A DNA stretch of 64,000 nucleotides from Datura wrightii. Lineage: Eukaryota; Streptophyta; Magnoliopsida; Solanales; Solanaceae. The stretch is taken from contig JASDFA010000010.1 in NCBI GenBank assembly GCA_035772735.1, positions 157,234,501-157,298,500 on the forward strand, in the 5' to 3' direction. Shown here piece after piece: positions 47,190-59,105 of this stretch (position 1 is its first letter; every line of letters starts with the position of its first letter). The notes below the pieces were generated by a model, which was given only the letters and a program-made list of their open reading frames with translations, was not told where the DNA came from and did not search any database. Made by a program: the position numbers and the translations under genes.

Positions 47190-49074
47190 TCAGTTTTTTT
47201 ACTTAAAAAAAAACAGAGCAATTAAGAGAAGAAATTTTAGGCCCTTCCGATTTGATTGTAAATCGTGAGGTATGAACATCTGAATATGTATATCTACAGT
47301 CGATTGTTGGAAAAAAAATATTTTAATATATATGTCTTTAATTAGTTTTGAATATGTGATTAATGTGAGAATATTTTTAGCTCTATTTAATGCTATTTTG
47401 ATCATATTAATTGTCTCTTTATTCATGTTTCTCTGATTGATGACATTGAATATATTTTACTCAATTTCTCATATTAATTATGACATTAAATATTGATTTC
47501 ATTTGTTAACGAGTCATTATTTTTCTATAAAAAAAATATTGGTTGGCATATATAATATTTCATACAAATTCAAAATGTCACCGACAATAAAACAAGAAGG
47601 TAAATTAGAATATATATATATATATATATATATATTTGTGCTTCTAGTTTTATCCTAGAGGGGCTCCTTGAATCTGGAAGGATATATCTATATCGGGTGA
47701 AAATTTTTAAAGACAGTATCATTAACACACCTCAACAGGGGCGGATCTATGTGTAGAGTTGGAGGTGCCACAACACCCGGATGCGTCGGGTGAAATTTTG
47801 TATATACATGTATATAATATATGTTATAGATATTACACTTGCCACTCGTTGGATACAAGTTCGACTCCAATATGATTGACTTCAAAAATAATTTTATAAT
47901 TTCTGTGCCAACCTTTTTACGTTCATTTTGCAAAAAAATCTCTCAACAAGTCTCGAACCCACAACCGCTTCACCAGAAATGTACACCTTATCCATTAGGA
48001 TACAATTTCAATAACAATGATGATGCACATTAGTTTTTTATATTTGACATCACATTCATTGATATTTTCACTGACATTTTTTCATCTTAATTTTTGCTGC
48101 TTTTCTTTTTATTCCTTTTCATTTTAAGTATAAAATATAACTCTTCTTGAGTCCTCCATATCAATTTATGTAACACATTTTCAGTTTATCTAAAAAGATA
48201 TTATTTTTCTATAATTAGAAACAACTTATTTTAAATTTTTTCTTTTATTCTTAGTGAAATAATTTATAGTCACACAAATGTCTAAAATTTATTTTAGATT
48301 ACAATTTTTGAATGTTTTTCTTAAATTTTGTGTCAAGTTAAACAGTGTCACATAAATTGAGACGGAGAAAGTAATAATTTTCTTCTTCCAACTAATTCTT
48401 TCTCCTCTATTATCAAGATTTCAAAAACTCGACAGTTAGTTTTTTCTACTCTTTGTTCTAATATCTAAATTATTTAGATGCATATGAAAAAAAGTACCTT
48501 AGGCTATGATAGTTTAGATCAATTTGAAACTTTTAATTTATAAAATAAAATGCATGCTACAATAAAGGATGACATAAAAGCTATATTGAAATCTCATTTG
48601 ATTTTATTAGCCTTTTTAGATTTTCTATTAGCGTGAATCAATATTTTAACATAAGACTTCGTCTCTATTACTGAAATTATGTATGTGAAATTTTCCGATT
48701 TTTTATATTTAGTCCATTACATAAAGTCTGAAATATTTATAAATGTAAATAATTATGCCATCATATAGTGTTTTTCGAATATGAAAATTTGTTGAGTGCA
48801 ATTATAAATGAATGATGTGTGTCTATATTTGTAAATATTAATATTTTTAGAAGTTTATTTTATCTTTGCGCCTAGTTATCATAATTATTATTTTTTTGCT
48901 CGATCAATTTATGTTTATAAATCAAAAAAACGAATAACCGAATTGAAGTCGTCCCAAATTGCTACTTACAAAGTCAAAAATAGGTTAAATATGTGACTAA
49001 TTTGATTAACACATCTATATTTAAAATCGTATAGCACCCGTAATCATTAAATCCTAAATCTGCTTCTGCACCAT
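47190..49074. other. Intergenic region with repeat fragments
   Basis: Contains the 3' UTR of the preceding gene, a TA microsatellite at 47611-47634, and between about 47730 and 48010 a fragment starting GGGGCGGATCTATGT, which resembles a common solanaceous dispersed repeat. No gene supported. Confidence 0.4.
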
Positions 49075-49193
49075 AAACTATAAAAAAATCTCTATTAATT
49101 TTGTAATCAAATATTTTCTGTGAAATTTCTAACTAAACTATAAAAAAATCTCTATTAATTTTGTAATCAAATATTTTCTGTGAAATTTCTAAT
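49075..49193. repeat. Perfect 60-bp tandem duplication
   Basis: The unit running from AAACTATAAAAAAATCTCTA to TTTTCTGTGAAATTTCTAA appears twice head to tail with a 60-bp period and no mismatch seen. Confidence 0.95.
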
Positions 49194-52100
49194 AAGTTAA
49201 TCACCTAAACGTTCTAGTTTATCCGGTCCATTTTATCAAAGGCGGCAATTTCAACCCTAGCCCGTCCAAGATTTAAAAGATCCGATTAAAAGCTAAAAAC
49301 AAATAAGTCAAATGGGTTAAATCCAAATTGATTCGTTAGAAATTGGGTTGTGCTGGGTCAAATAGATGTAACCCAAACACAAAGTGACCCAACGGGTCAA
49401 GAAGCAGTTATAAATTCAACGATAGTATGTTGTTCCTTTCAATTGCTTATAAACTTTTGTTTCTTTGACCTTTCTAAAACTTTTATTCCTTTGATTTTCT
49501 TTAGTAAGTTGTGGAGAGGCTCAATTGAAAGTTTGTTGAATTTTTTTTATTTCATTGAAAATTTAATTTTCTGCTTGCAAATAGTATGGGGAATTCAAAA
49601 TATTTGCACCCAGTAATATTCGGGTTCTTTGAATAAATTTATGGTATCTAAAATTTAAATATTAAGTCCAATTATGTTATTGTTAGTCACATTATCGACC
49701 AGCGGTTAATTTAAGATTTTATACTTTATCTTTTTATCAGAAATAAATTTTTTATCTCTGAGTTGGTGGTAAGGAATGCATACACTCTATCTTTTCGGAT
49801 TTCATTTTTGGAGATTACACCGAATATGTTATAATTATTGTTATTGTATATTTTATGATTTATTCTAAAGACCGTAACTTAAAGAAAATGATATTATGTA
49901 CCTTTTCTAAAAATGATAAAACGTATTTTTTCTTACTAACTCTAAAAATGATATGATAAAAGAAATCAATTTCAATTATATCTTAATACACTTTATTTTA
50001 CTTATTTTAGCTTTAAGATATCCCAGATTTCAGTTGAAGGCCAGTAAATTAAATAGTTTTGAAAAGAAATAATAGAATAAATATTTAGTTGGAAAATTAA
50101 TATTTATAATTAAATTTTATATTTCATAAAATTGACAGTGTATAAAAGTTGTTTCTTAAAATAGTTAAATTAATTTCATAATCTCCAATATAAATTTTTA
50201 CGAAAAATTTTAAAATTAAGAGCACTTGTTCTGGATTTTAAATGGATGACAAAATTATCCCCTTCAAATAATTTAAGGGGATGGTCCATCTTCTCTTGTT
50301 TTGGAACAATTGTTAGAAGGATGAGTATTTTTGATCCATTTGAATATAGTCGGAGGTATTTTTGATCAAAACTGTAACAACAAGGGCATTTTTGACCCAA
50401 AATATAATGAAAGGTAAATTGACCTATTTTCAATAATTCAGGGGTATTTTTAACACTTTTTCCATTTATAAATTTCTATTCTAAAATAGCCCTTGAACTA
50501 TGCGAAATGGATCATATATACCCTCGGTTACATTTTAGTATCAAAAATATCCCCGCCATTCAAGTATAAGACCACAAATACCTCTAACGCTAACAATCCT
50601 TTTTTTTAACTGACGTGGCAAGTTACATGGGACTTATTCCTCCACCTAAGCAAGCCAACTAAGATTAATAATTTTTAAACTTGTTTGTGATCCTCCAACT
50701 AAGGAAGTATGGGATCTGGTGATCGAAAATTTAATCGACAACTTAATGAATCTAAATAATAGAATTTTTTATGATAAGCAATGATTTTAAATTCGGAGAG
50801 TATATCGTACTTTAATAATTTTATATAAGATAAAGTTTAATCTTTTTAAGGTGATATTAAAAAAGTGACAGATGCATCACCTATATTATCAATAAATCTA
50901 CATAACAATATACCATATTTTCACCTCATATAACTCTCATATAATTAGAACAATTATAGATATCTAGAAGTTTCATTATAATCTCACGTGGATCATATAA
51001 TAAAAAAAGAATACAAAGAGATAAGATATAATACTTAAAAAATACCCAAACTATTTGTGGTTGGTTTGATTAAATACTTAAAAGATACCATTTTTTTGAA
51101 TTTTTTTTTGAGTTTAATTGTTGAGGAAAATAAAGTGAGTCTATTTAATAATTGAAAAATGTTAGGACTAATACGAGATATCAAATTTGGAGTTAATTTG
51201 AAGCAATTTAGATAAATCAAGGGTAAAAGGTTAAATTTGTTCTTTAATTATACAAATGGAACAAATTGTGCTTCATTAATAGTAAGATTAAATATGTTCT
51301 CATTATTAGTTGGAGTTAAATTTGTCTTTAAACTATGCGAAATGGAACAAATTTGCTCTTATTTTTTTAATGGTGGAAGCTTATTAACACCCTGTTATGC
51401 CATGTATCCTAAATTAAGAATTAATTTTATTAAATGAAGGGTAAATTTGATTCCTTCACATAGTTTAGGAAAAACCTTGATTCTTTCTCATAGTTAAAGC
51501 GCGAATTTGATCCTTCTCCCTAATTTTAAGCTTTTAATTTTTTTTTTCCTTTCTCTCTTTCTGTGACTACCTCTACCACCAATCACCCTTTCTTCATCCT
51601 TCTTCCTTGTCTCTCCCCGCCACCGTTGTCATCGTCACCTTCGCCACCATTGTCATCGTCCCATTTTGTTTTTCTCCATCGCTTCTCGTCACCCCATCAT
51701 CACCTAAACCACTATAAGAGAATACGCCAAATAACTTGAATATGCAATATAGAGTATTATTTTAATGCAGGTGTACAGACGTGTAGAGGTCAAATGAGGA
51801 AGAAAGAGCGATTGACGACAGAGATAAGGTGCTGAGAGAGAAAGAGGAATATATTGACCCCTTTGCAGGTATGCAATATTTCCAAGGTAGAGATGTACAA
51901 CAATTGATTTTAAAATTTGACACCAATGCAGAGAGAAAAAAGAGAAACAAATTTGAAATGCCACTAATAAAATTTATTTTTTTTATTTTTATTAGAAAAA
52001 TCATTTACTTTATTTTTAAAAAATTTGATTTGCTGAAGAAAATATTATAATTTTGACCAACTAAATATAAAAATTTGAAAATTTTGATTTTCACCAAACA

Positions 52101-52365
52101 CACCCTTTAACTGAAGGATTGATTTTAAGATACTTAAATAGAATATGAAAAAATAAATAGTGACGCAAAATGAATTAATTTGTGTAAATCTCCAAAAACT
52201 TCATGGGACATTAGCACAAATGCCTTTATTATAGGTTGGTCTTTAATTTTTGTCACTCAAAATTGTTGGTCTTTAATTTTTATCTTTCAAGAGTTTAAGT
52301 AATGAAAAATAGTAAAAAAATATCCTTAAAGTAAAAAAGAAAAAAATCATAGAGCAAAAGAAAAT
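49194..52365. other. AT-rich intergenic region with dispersed-repeat fragments
   Basis: Words such as TTGAACTATGCGAAATGGAT near 50488 and AAACTATGCGAAATGGAACA near 51329 mark fragments of a common solanaceous repeat family. At 51600-51665 there is a short GC-richer stretch with a two-fold repeat of TTGTCATCGTC. No gene is supported. Confidence 0.4.
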
Positions 52366-52800
52366 TCACAAGGCATAAGTTCAGTTAAAGTATGCCTCAT
52401 GCATAAATTCAATGACATAAGTTATACCTCAGAGCATAAGTTTAGTGGCAGAAGTTATGCCTCAAGGCAAAAAAAATTATGGCCAAAGCATAAGTGCAAT
52501 CACACAAGTTTTGCCTGAAGGTAAAAGAAATTGAGCTCAAGGCATAAATTAACTCATCACACAAGTTATGTTCAAGGCATAAATTAAGTCTTCAGTGACA
52601 CAAGTTATACTTCAATGCGAAAGAATTTATGCCCAAGGCATAAGTTATACCCATGCATAAGTGGAATGACATAAGTTATGCCTGAAGGTGAGAGAAATTA
52701 AGCTCAAGGTATAAGTCCAATGATATAAGTTGTGCACAAAACATCAGTAGAGTGACACAATCGGGCATAACTTCAGTGGCAGACTATGTTTTAAGGTACA
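52366..52800. repeat. Degenerate minisatellite with AGGCATAAGT / ACTTATGCCT cores
   Basis: Many imperfect units of about 50-70 bp contain ACATAAGTTATGCCT and CAAGGCATAAGT. The two cores overlap as a near-palindrome (AGGCATAAGTTATGCC). Unit length and order vary, so it is an old or rearranged tandem array. No ORF runs through it. Confidence 0.75.
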
Positions 52801-53039
52801 GGTTCTCTAAAAGTCTTGCCTTATGAATCAAATACATCCTAAAACAAACCTTCTCTAAAAAAGTTCTGCCTTGCGAAATTAATTTTATTCGCGAAATTAT
52901 GTCATAATTAAGGTATTTTGGTCCAAATTTTTTTATTAAATGAGCATTAAGGACAAAAATTAAAAATTACCACAAATAGGGGAAGTCCGTGCAAAAAACT
53001 GAAACTTCATTAATGGTCTGTTTAGAAAGCCACCTGAAA
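52801..53039. other. Short AT-rich stretch, nothing recognised
   Basis: Non-coding. No repeat family could be named. Confidence 0.4.
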
Positions 53040-53890
53040 ATTAAATTTGATTGTAATTCGGTATAATTCCAGGTAATTAGATGGTTAGAAAATTAGATGT
53101 AATTAGAAGGGAGTAATTACACTATCTTATTTCATTGTTGAATAATGTTATAGACGTATATTTTTATTGTTGTTTGAATTAAAATTACTTAAGTTATATT
53201 GGAGTTTGCCATAAAAATATTATGTTAATTTTTTTTAAAATTTTTGAATTTGTGTTATATTTCTTATTATAATTTATTTGCTTTAGTAGTATTAATTTAT
53301 GTTTCATATCGCATGTCATTCATGTTTTTGTTAGAATTGATAAATTAAATTTTGTCAAATATTTGAATAATTTTATGACATCATATTTACAATATTAATA
53401 ATATTTGTCAAACATGCATTCCACGACATTCTTAAAAAATGAGACTTTTAGTTTGTATGATTAATTAAATTTTAAATACCTAATCTAGTACTCCATCCAT
53501 TTCAAAATAAGTGGTATTAGCCTTTTGATTTTGTTTTAAAATAAGAGTGTTTTACATAATCAAGAAGACATTAATGATGTTCTTCCAATTTTATCCTTAT
53601 TTAAATGGAGAGACTTTTACATAACCAAGAGAATGCTAAAGAGTTATATTTTTTTCAAACTATTTATTAAGGGTAAGTTGGTAAAAGTACATTTTACTTT
53701 CTAAGAATTAGTTGTATTTTTAAGGGGTGTCTCCAAACTAAAAACAACACTTATTTTGAAATGGAGGGAGTATCATTTATAAAGACACATATTTATCTAA
53801 TATTGACTTTTGATAATTAACTTTTATTTTAAAATTTTAATATGATTGTGGTAATTATACTTCTACAACGAAATAGTACACTTGTAATTA
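53040..53890. repeat. Dispersed repeat, copy 2, interrupted by a MITE
   Basis: Colinear with 44650-45640 on both sides of the MITE at 53487-53772. Beyond the MITE the match continues with AAAGACACATATTTAT versus AAAGAGACATATTTAT and TTTTGATAATTAA in both copies. Non-coding. Confidence 0.7.
53487..53772. mobile_element. Stowaway-like MITE
   Basis: Flanked by TA on both sides. Ends are GTACTCCATCCATTTCAAAA and the inverted TTTTGAAATGGAGGGAG. The interior matches the copies at 42540-43130. It sits in dispersed repeat copy 2 at a point where copy 1 reads straight through. Confidence 0.88.
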
Positions 53891-54054
53891 TAGTTTAAGG
53901 GGTCGTTTGATTGCTGGATAAAAGTGAAGTTATTCAGGTTTACAGTCAAATCTCTCTATAATAGCCATTCATTATAACAACATTTCACGATAATGACATG
54001 ACTTTCTCCAGAAGTCATTACTTTCTCCAGAATCGATACTTCTTGTTATATTTT
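53891..54054. other. End of an unidentified repeat next to the gypsy stack
   Basis: From about 53940 the text TACAGTCAAATCTCTCTATA followed by ATAACA words resembles the end of a common plant repeat, which is cut off by the LTR at 54055. The other end is not in the window. Confidence 0.35.
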
Positions 54055-54612
54055 TGTCACGCCCTACCTTGGGAGGCATGACTGATACCTAATGCAACAA
54101 TGAGATTTGGGCTTGCCTGGTTGGGCATAAGCACCTCTGGTGCCTACCAGCCACTCAAAATCAAGGAAACAAACTGCAGTATCTCGGCTATAAACACAGC
54201 CTCGGGCCGACAAGGCCATGCATCACCGGTAAAAAAAAACAGCTAACCCAACCAACATAACAGAAAAAGGGATCCTATGCGGGTCGACAAGACCACCATG
54301 CTGTCTAGTTATACAGAATGAAAACAGGCAACTATACTAGACCCCATATGGCCAACATACAAAACATAACTAATCTAGGTCCCACACGGCCAACAGGAAT
54401 TGTTAATTGAAGATTGTAGTCTGCAAGCCTCTAGGAGTGGAAATATTGGTCGGAACAAGGCCCCTACCTACAAATGCTAAATAAATAAAAGATAGATAAA
54501 CCTTTACAACTTGAAAACTCCGAACAAAAGGAGCTGGACGAACTGCTGACTCTGAACGGCTGCTAGGAGATGCTGAAACCTATCTGTCTGAACCTACAAG
54601 CAAGTATGTAAT
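54055..54612 (-). repeat. Partial gypsy LTR, interrupted by the next gypsy element
   Basis: Starts TGTCACGCCC and runs parallel, with much divergence, to the first 600 bp of the other gypsy LTRs (shared blocks GGGCCGACAAGGCC, ACCACCATGCTGTCTAGTTA, CTGCAAGCCTCTA). It ends at GTAAT, where the next LTR begins. It is best read as the outer part of a third related element whose remainder lies beyond the right edge. Confidence 0.75.
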
Positions 54613-55682
54613 TGTCACACCCCGCCTTGGAGGGTATGACTGGCACCTGGTGCCCTAGTAGGACCTGGACTGCTAACTGGTGAGCCTAGGTACGTCTGGT
54701 GCCTGGCTAGCTCTACCTCAGATTTCTGGAAATAAGGGCTATATAACAGCTGTAAACACAGCCTCCGGCCAACGGGCCTATAGCCACCTGTACCTATAAT
54801 AACAGCTAACCAGAAACATACTCAAACAAGAAACCTATGCCGACCGACAAGGCCACCATGCTGTCTAGTTATCTGAAACTTCAACACAAGACTACTGTAA
54901 GACTACGTGACCGGCAAGGTCACCACTACTGTCAAACTAAGGCCTCACACGACCAACATAAACTGAAATGCTAAACAGCTATAACAACCTGCACGGCCTC
55001 ACGCGACCGGCTCAACTGACCACAGAGAAATATATACAGACTGCAAGCCTCTAAGAATACTGATAAGATGGTCGGGACAGGGCACCGGCCTACCCATACT
55101 GTACAACAAAAGGAAATGATATAAACCTCTGAAGTATCAAGCTCCGGATGATAGGAGCTGATGACTCTGCGCTGGCTAGGATCACGAGGGATCGCCTCCT
55201 CATCTATGAGTACCTGCAGGCAAGTAACGCAGCGCCCCACCGGGCGTCAGTACCACTGGTACCGAGTATGCAAAGCAACTGAAACAATACAACTGAATAC
55301 AGATATCACAACTAACAAGTCTGTGAGCAGAAGATAACTGAATCTGAAGAGTTGATAGGAACTAGATCACACCTTTCTGCGCTGATAGGCAGGAGGGTGT
55401 CTGTAGCCACGGCGGCCTGCTGTCTATAATCTAGTATATATATAAAACACATAAATACATATATATTTAGCAAACAAGAGCCGATACCAACCCACATAAG
55501 CCGGACGGCGCCAAACAAGCAAACAATCTATATACCCCTACCCGGGTCAAAACCAGCCAAAAATAAGTCACTCCACTCATCTGCTCACTTCGGAGCTCCT
55601 CTACCGGCCCCCTGGGTCTTCGGCTCGGGCCATGGCCTCCGATATAAGCAACCGTGTCTGGGTCCAGAGGACTCCTGTGTAG

Positions 55683-55860
55683 ACAGTAACAGATAGGGTC
55701 TGGATCCCTAGACACAAAACTCAACAGGGCTATCTGGAACCGGAGCTACACCTATAATAACTGAATGTACAGACAGTAACAGATAGGGTCTGGATCCCTG
55801 GACACAAAACTCAACAGGGCTATCTGAAACTGGAGCTGCACCTGTAATGCTGATCAGACT
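55683..55860. repeat. 89-bp tandem duplication in LTR
   Basis: The unit beginning GACAGTAACAGATAGGGTCT appears twice in a row, separated by about 89 bp with a few mismatches. The same duplication is present in the other LTR at about 62616-62795, so it predates this insertion. Confidence 0.85.
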
Positions 55861-57044
55861 GCTATGGGGAAAGCTTCATCCCATCTTCGTCAAAGCTGGG
55901 GACGGCATGCCACTCCTTGGAGTGACGTAAACCAACCCGCTCAGTGGGCGACACGATTACCAACCCAGGGGCAGCGAGGACGCTCAATAAGGGGCCCTCA
56001 CGCCACAACAAGTCTCAACAAACAAATAGTACATATAAATAGCAAACATGTATAACTGAAAAAGACTATCTGAAATCTGATTTCTTATTCTGATCTGTTT
56101 CTGTACTAAACTGATTCTTTACTGATTATACTGATTCTGAAATCTTTCTTTAACTGTCGGCTAATCTGTAGCCAGGGTACTATCTGTCTGAATGGCTAAT
56201 CTGTAGCCAATATCTCGTCTGTTTGAATGGCTAGTCTATAGCCATGAAACTGCCTGTCTATCTGGTTTTACTTTACTAGCTTATATTCTGAAAATCTATT
56301 TCTTTTTATTCTATAACATGCTTGCTACTCATACAATAAGCTATACTAAATTTGGAATGCTAACTCGCCCTTTGGCGCATGCTTTCTTATCTTTCGAACT
56401 AAGATACGATACGGCAACGCAAACCAGAATTTACTAAACTTATTCAATTCCCAACATTCAACTCTGAGAATTTCAAATACGGAGTTTACTATGATTCACA
56501 AAGCTAATACTTACTAACTTGCCGAAGAACAACTTCACATACCTCAACCTCGAGTTATTCGACTGTCAAACGAGGCTCGGCCAGTACTCCAGCTATTTCT
56601 CCCAACTGCATACATATATATGTCAATTAGTACTAAATACAACACTATTTTGAAAGAAAACATCACTTTCGATATAATTATAGCCTAAACTTACACTTAT
56701 CGAAAGACGGTCGAAAACTTGCTATTTTCAAAGTTCCAGAAGGGAGAAGTATTCACTTTACAGTTAGGAGCACATAGACACTATTTTGGAGCAATTCCAC
56801 TTACCTTATCCCGGTAGCTCGACGATTCGTCAGCCGTATTTCGCGAAACAAAATTCGTAGGAATGCTCCCTGCTGCTAAATACCTCGGTACCTGAGGTTA
56901 ATTTGAGTTTGGACCGCATTTGACGGCGTAATCGGAAGGAAATCCCTCAAATCACTTCGCCCTCTCTGTTTTCTGTTGTTTACTGGAAATTACAAGTGAA
57001 ATGGAGCAAAAACCGAAGTTGGAGGCTTATATATAATTGGGACC

Positions 57045-57075
57045 TATAAGTCGCATTCCTGGAATGCGACTTATA
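57045..57075. repeat. Perfect 15-bp inverted repeat in LTR
   Basis: Arms of 15 bp with a single-base centre: TATAAGTCGCATTCC, T, GGAATGCGACTTATA. A decayed second palindrome (GTTGCATTCTTGGAATGCGA) follows directly at about 57077-57097. In the direction of LTR transcription they lie just upstream of the TATA-like box. Confidence 0.95.
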
Positions 57076-57246
57076 AGTTGCATTCTTGGAATGCGATTTA
57101 TCAGTCGCATTTTGCTTTGTGACTCGCTGACTTGGCGCTTGTCCGATCTTTTCCCGGGTCTTTCTCTAGCATGTATGACTTTTAAATATGCTTAACCAAC
57201 GCGCGAATAGGCCATCTAGGTGCCGGAAATTTTACGGGGTATAACA

Positions 57247-57260
57247 TTCTCCCCCCCTTA
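57247..57260 (-). other. Second gypsy element, polypurine tract
   Basis: Minus strand TAAGGGGGGGAGAA directly abuts the 3' LTR. Confidence 0.85.
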
Positions 57261-57517
57261 AGAACATTCGTCCTCGAATGCAACCTTCTATCTAGAGGAC
57301 TTCTCAACTTACTCAACTTATTTCTAAAAAAATTTCGGCAGAGTTTCCCCTGTAACATGGACTATCCCAAAAACCTGAAACGCAGAAAAGTCGAATACAG
57401 GTACTGCACACAGTACTTTAAGATTCACTTGACATCTAAACACCAACCTTTCTCATTTATACATATACAACCATAAGGTACTGCATAAATAATAATACGG
57501 ATATACCTGTCGCCTGA

Positions 57518-59105
57518 CTAGGCCCGGAATAAGTAAGGGTATCTAGCTTTCATATCTTCCTCCGCCTCCCAGGTCATCTCCTCTCGATTTCTGTTACGCC
57601 ACAATACTTTGACAAACGCAATATATTTAGTTCTCAATCTACGAATCTGTCTGTCTAGGATAGCTACTGGAACCTCTTCATAGGCCAGCTCTTCCGTAGC
57701 CTGGATATCCTGGATTGGGACTACTCTGGACGGGTCTCCTATGCATTTCTTCAGCATGGATACATGAAAGACTGGATGAACGGATTCAAATTCTGGAGGC
57801 AAGTTCAACTCATATGCTGCTCGGCCTATCCTCCGACGAATCTGATAAGGCCCGACAATTCTTGGACTGAGTTTACCTTTCTTGCCAAATCTCATCACCC
57901 CTTTCATCGGAGATACTTTCAGAAATACCCAGTCATTCACATCAAACTCCAGGTCTCTACGCCGTACATCTGCATATGATTTCTGGCGGCTCTGTGCAGT
58001 CAGTAAACGTTCTCTGATAAGCTTCACCTTCTCATTTGACTGTCGAATAATGTCTGGCCCAATCAACGCCGATTCCCCTATTTTAAACCAGCCAATCGGT
58101 GATCTACACTTTCGCCCGTATAATGCCTTGAAGGGCGCCATCTGGATAGCTGAGTGATAGATGTTATTGTAAGCAAACTCGATTAGGGGCAAATGCTCAT
58201 CCCAGCAACCACCAAAATCTAATACACACGCTCGCAACATGTCTTCGAGCGTCTGAATGGTGTGTTCAGCCTGTCCATCCGTCTGAGGGTGGAATGCGGT
58301 GCTCAAATTAATCTGCGTACCCAGACCTCTCTGAAACGACTGCATAAATCTAGCTGTAAATTGCGCTCCTCTATCTGGAATAATAGATACTGGCACTCCA
58401 TGCAATCTGACTATCTCTCGGATATAATTCGGTGTAATCTTCGGTAGAGAAGGTAGCTTTCACTGGTAGGAAATGAGCTGATTTTGTCAGCCTGTCAACT
58501 ATTACCCAGATAGAATCGTGTCTACGTCTAGTATGGGGTAATCCTACCATGAAATCCATATTTACTGCTTCCCATTTCCAGAGAGGTACAACTATGTCCT
58601 GAGTCAACCCGCCTGGTTTCTGGTGTTCTGCTTTCACCTGCTGGCAGTTAGGACACTGGGCTACAAATTCAACAATTTCTCTTTTCATACCTGGCCACCA
58701 GTAGTTTGCTTTGATATCATGGTACATTTTTGTCGCGCCAGGGTGGAGAGAATAACGGACGTAATGTACCTCATTCATAATCTGCTGGCGGAGCCCTGAA
58801 ACATCTGAAACAAGGAGGCGGCCTTTACATAACAGCACGTTATCTGAAAATCTGGCGCTTTACCTTGCTGAATTCTGTCCTTAAGCTGGACCAAGTCAAG
58901 TTCCTCATATTGTCGTTCCTTTACCTCCACAACTAATGACGACATGACAGTGTTCGGAATTACCGCTCTGTTGTCCTTCCTTTCTGTTATACGAATGACT
59001 AAATTGACCAATTGGGGTTTTTCTCTGGATAGACCCCGTTGTTCGGCTAGAAGTACGCCAAACTCCTAACGGATTTGTAGCTAAGGGCGTTTGCTACTTC
59101 ATTTT
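57518..59105 (-). pseudogene. Second gypsy element, integrase region of pol (frameshifted)
   Basis: Read right to left: 59011-58775 matches the linker between RNase H and integrase; 58838-58371 carries the integrase zinc region (CPNCQQVKAEHQKPGG) and the core with NMDFMVGLP, so the catalytic Asp is kept here; 58405-57518 carries PDRGAQFTARF (SDRG changed to PDRG), QAEHT and the chromodomain-type tail. At least two frameshifts (near 58840 and 58425) separate the pieces. Homology with the first element's pol fades near 59105. Confidence 0.85.

Larger units (their letters stand above)
54613..57246 (-). repeat. Second gypsy element, 3' LTR (left)
   Basis: 2634 bp, TGTCACACCCC to GGTATAACA. Contains an 89-bp tandem duplication near 55683-55860, short GGCTAATCTGTAGCC repeats near 56158-56250, a TATA-like TATATATAAG (minus strand, 57035-57026) and palindromes just upstream of it. 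Confidence 0.9.

Noticed and set aside
52366..52800. CRISPR-like array
   Set aside because: Units are of variable length and degenerate, with no constant repeat and unique spacers, in a plant nuclear genome.
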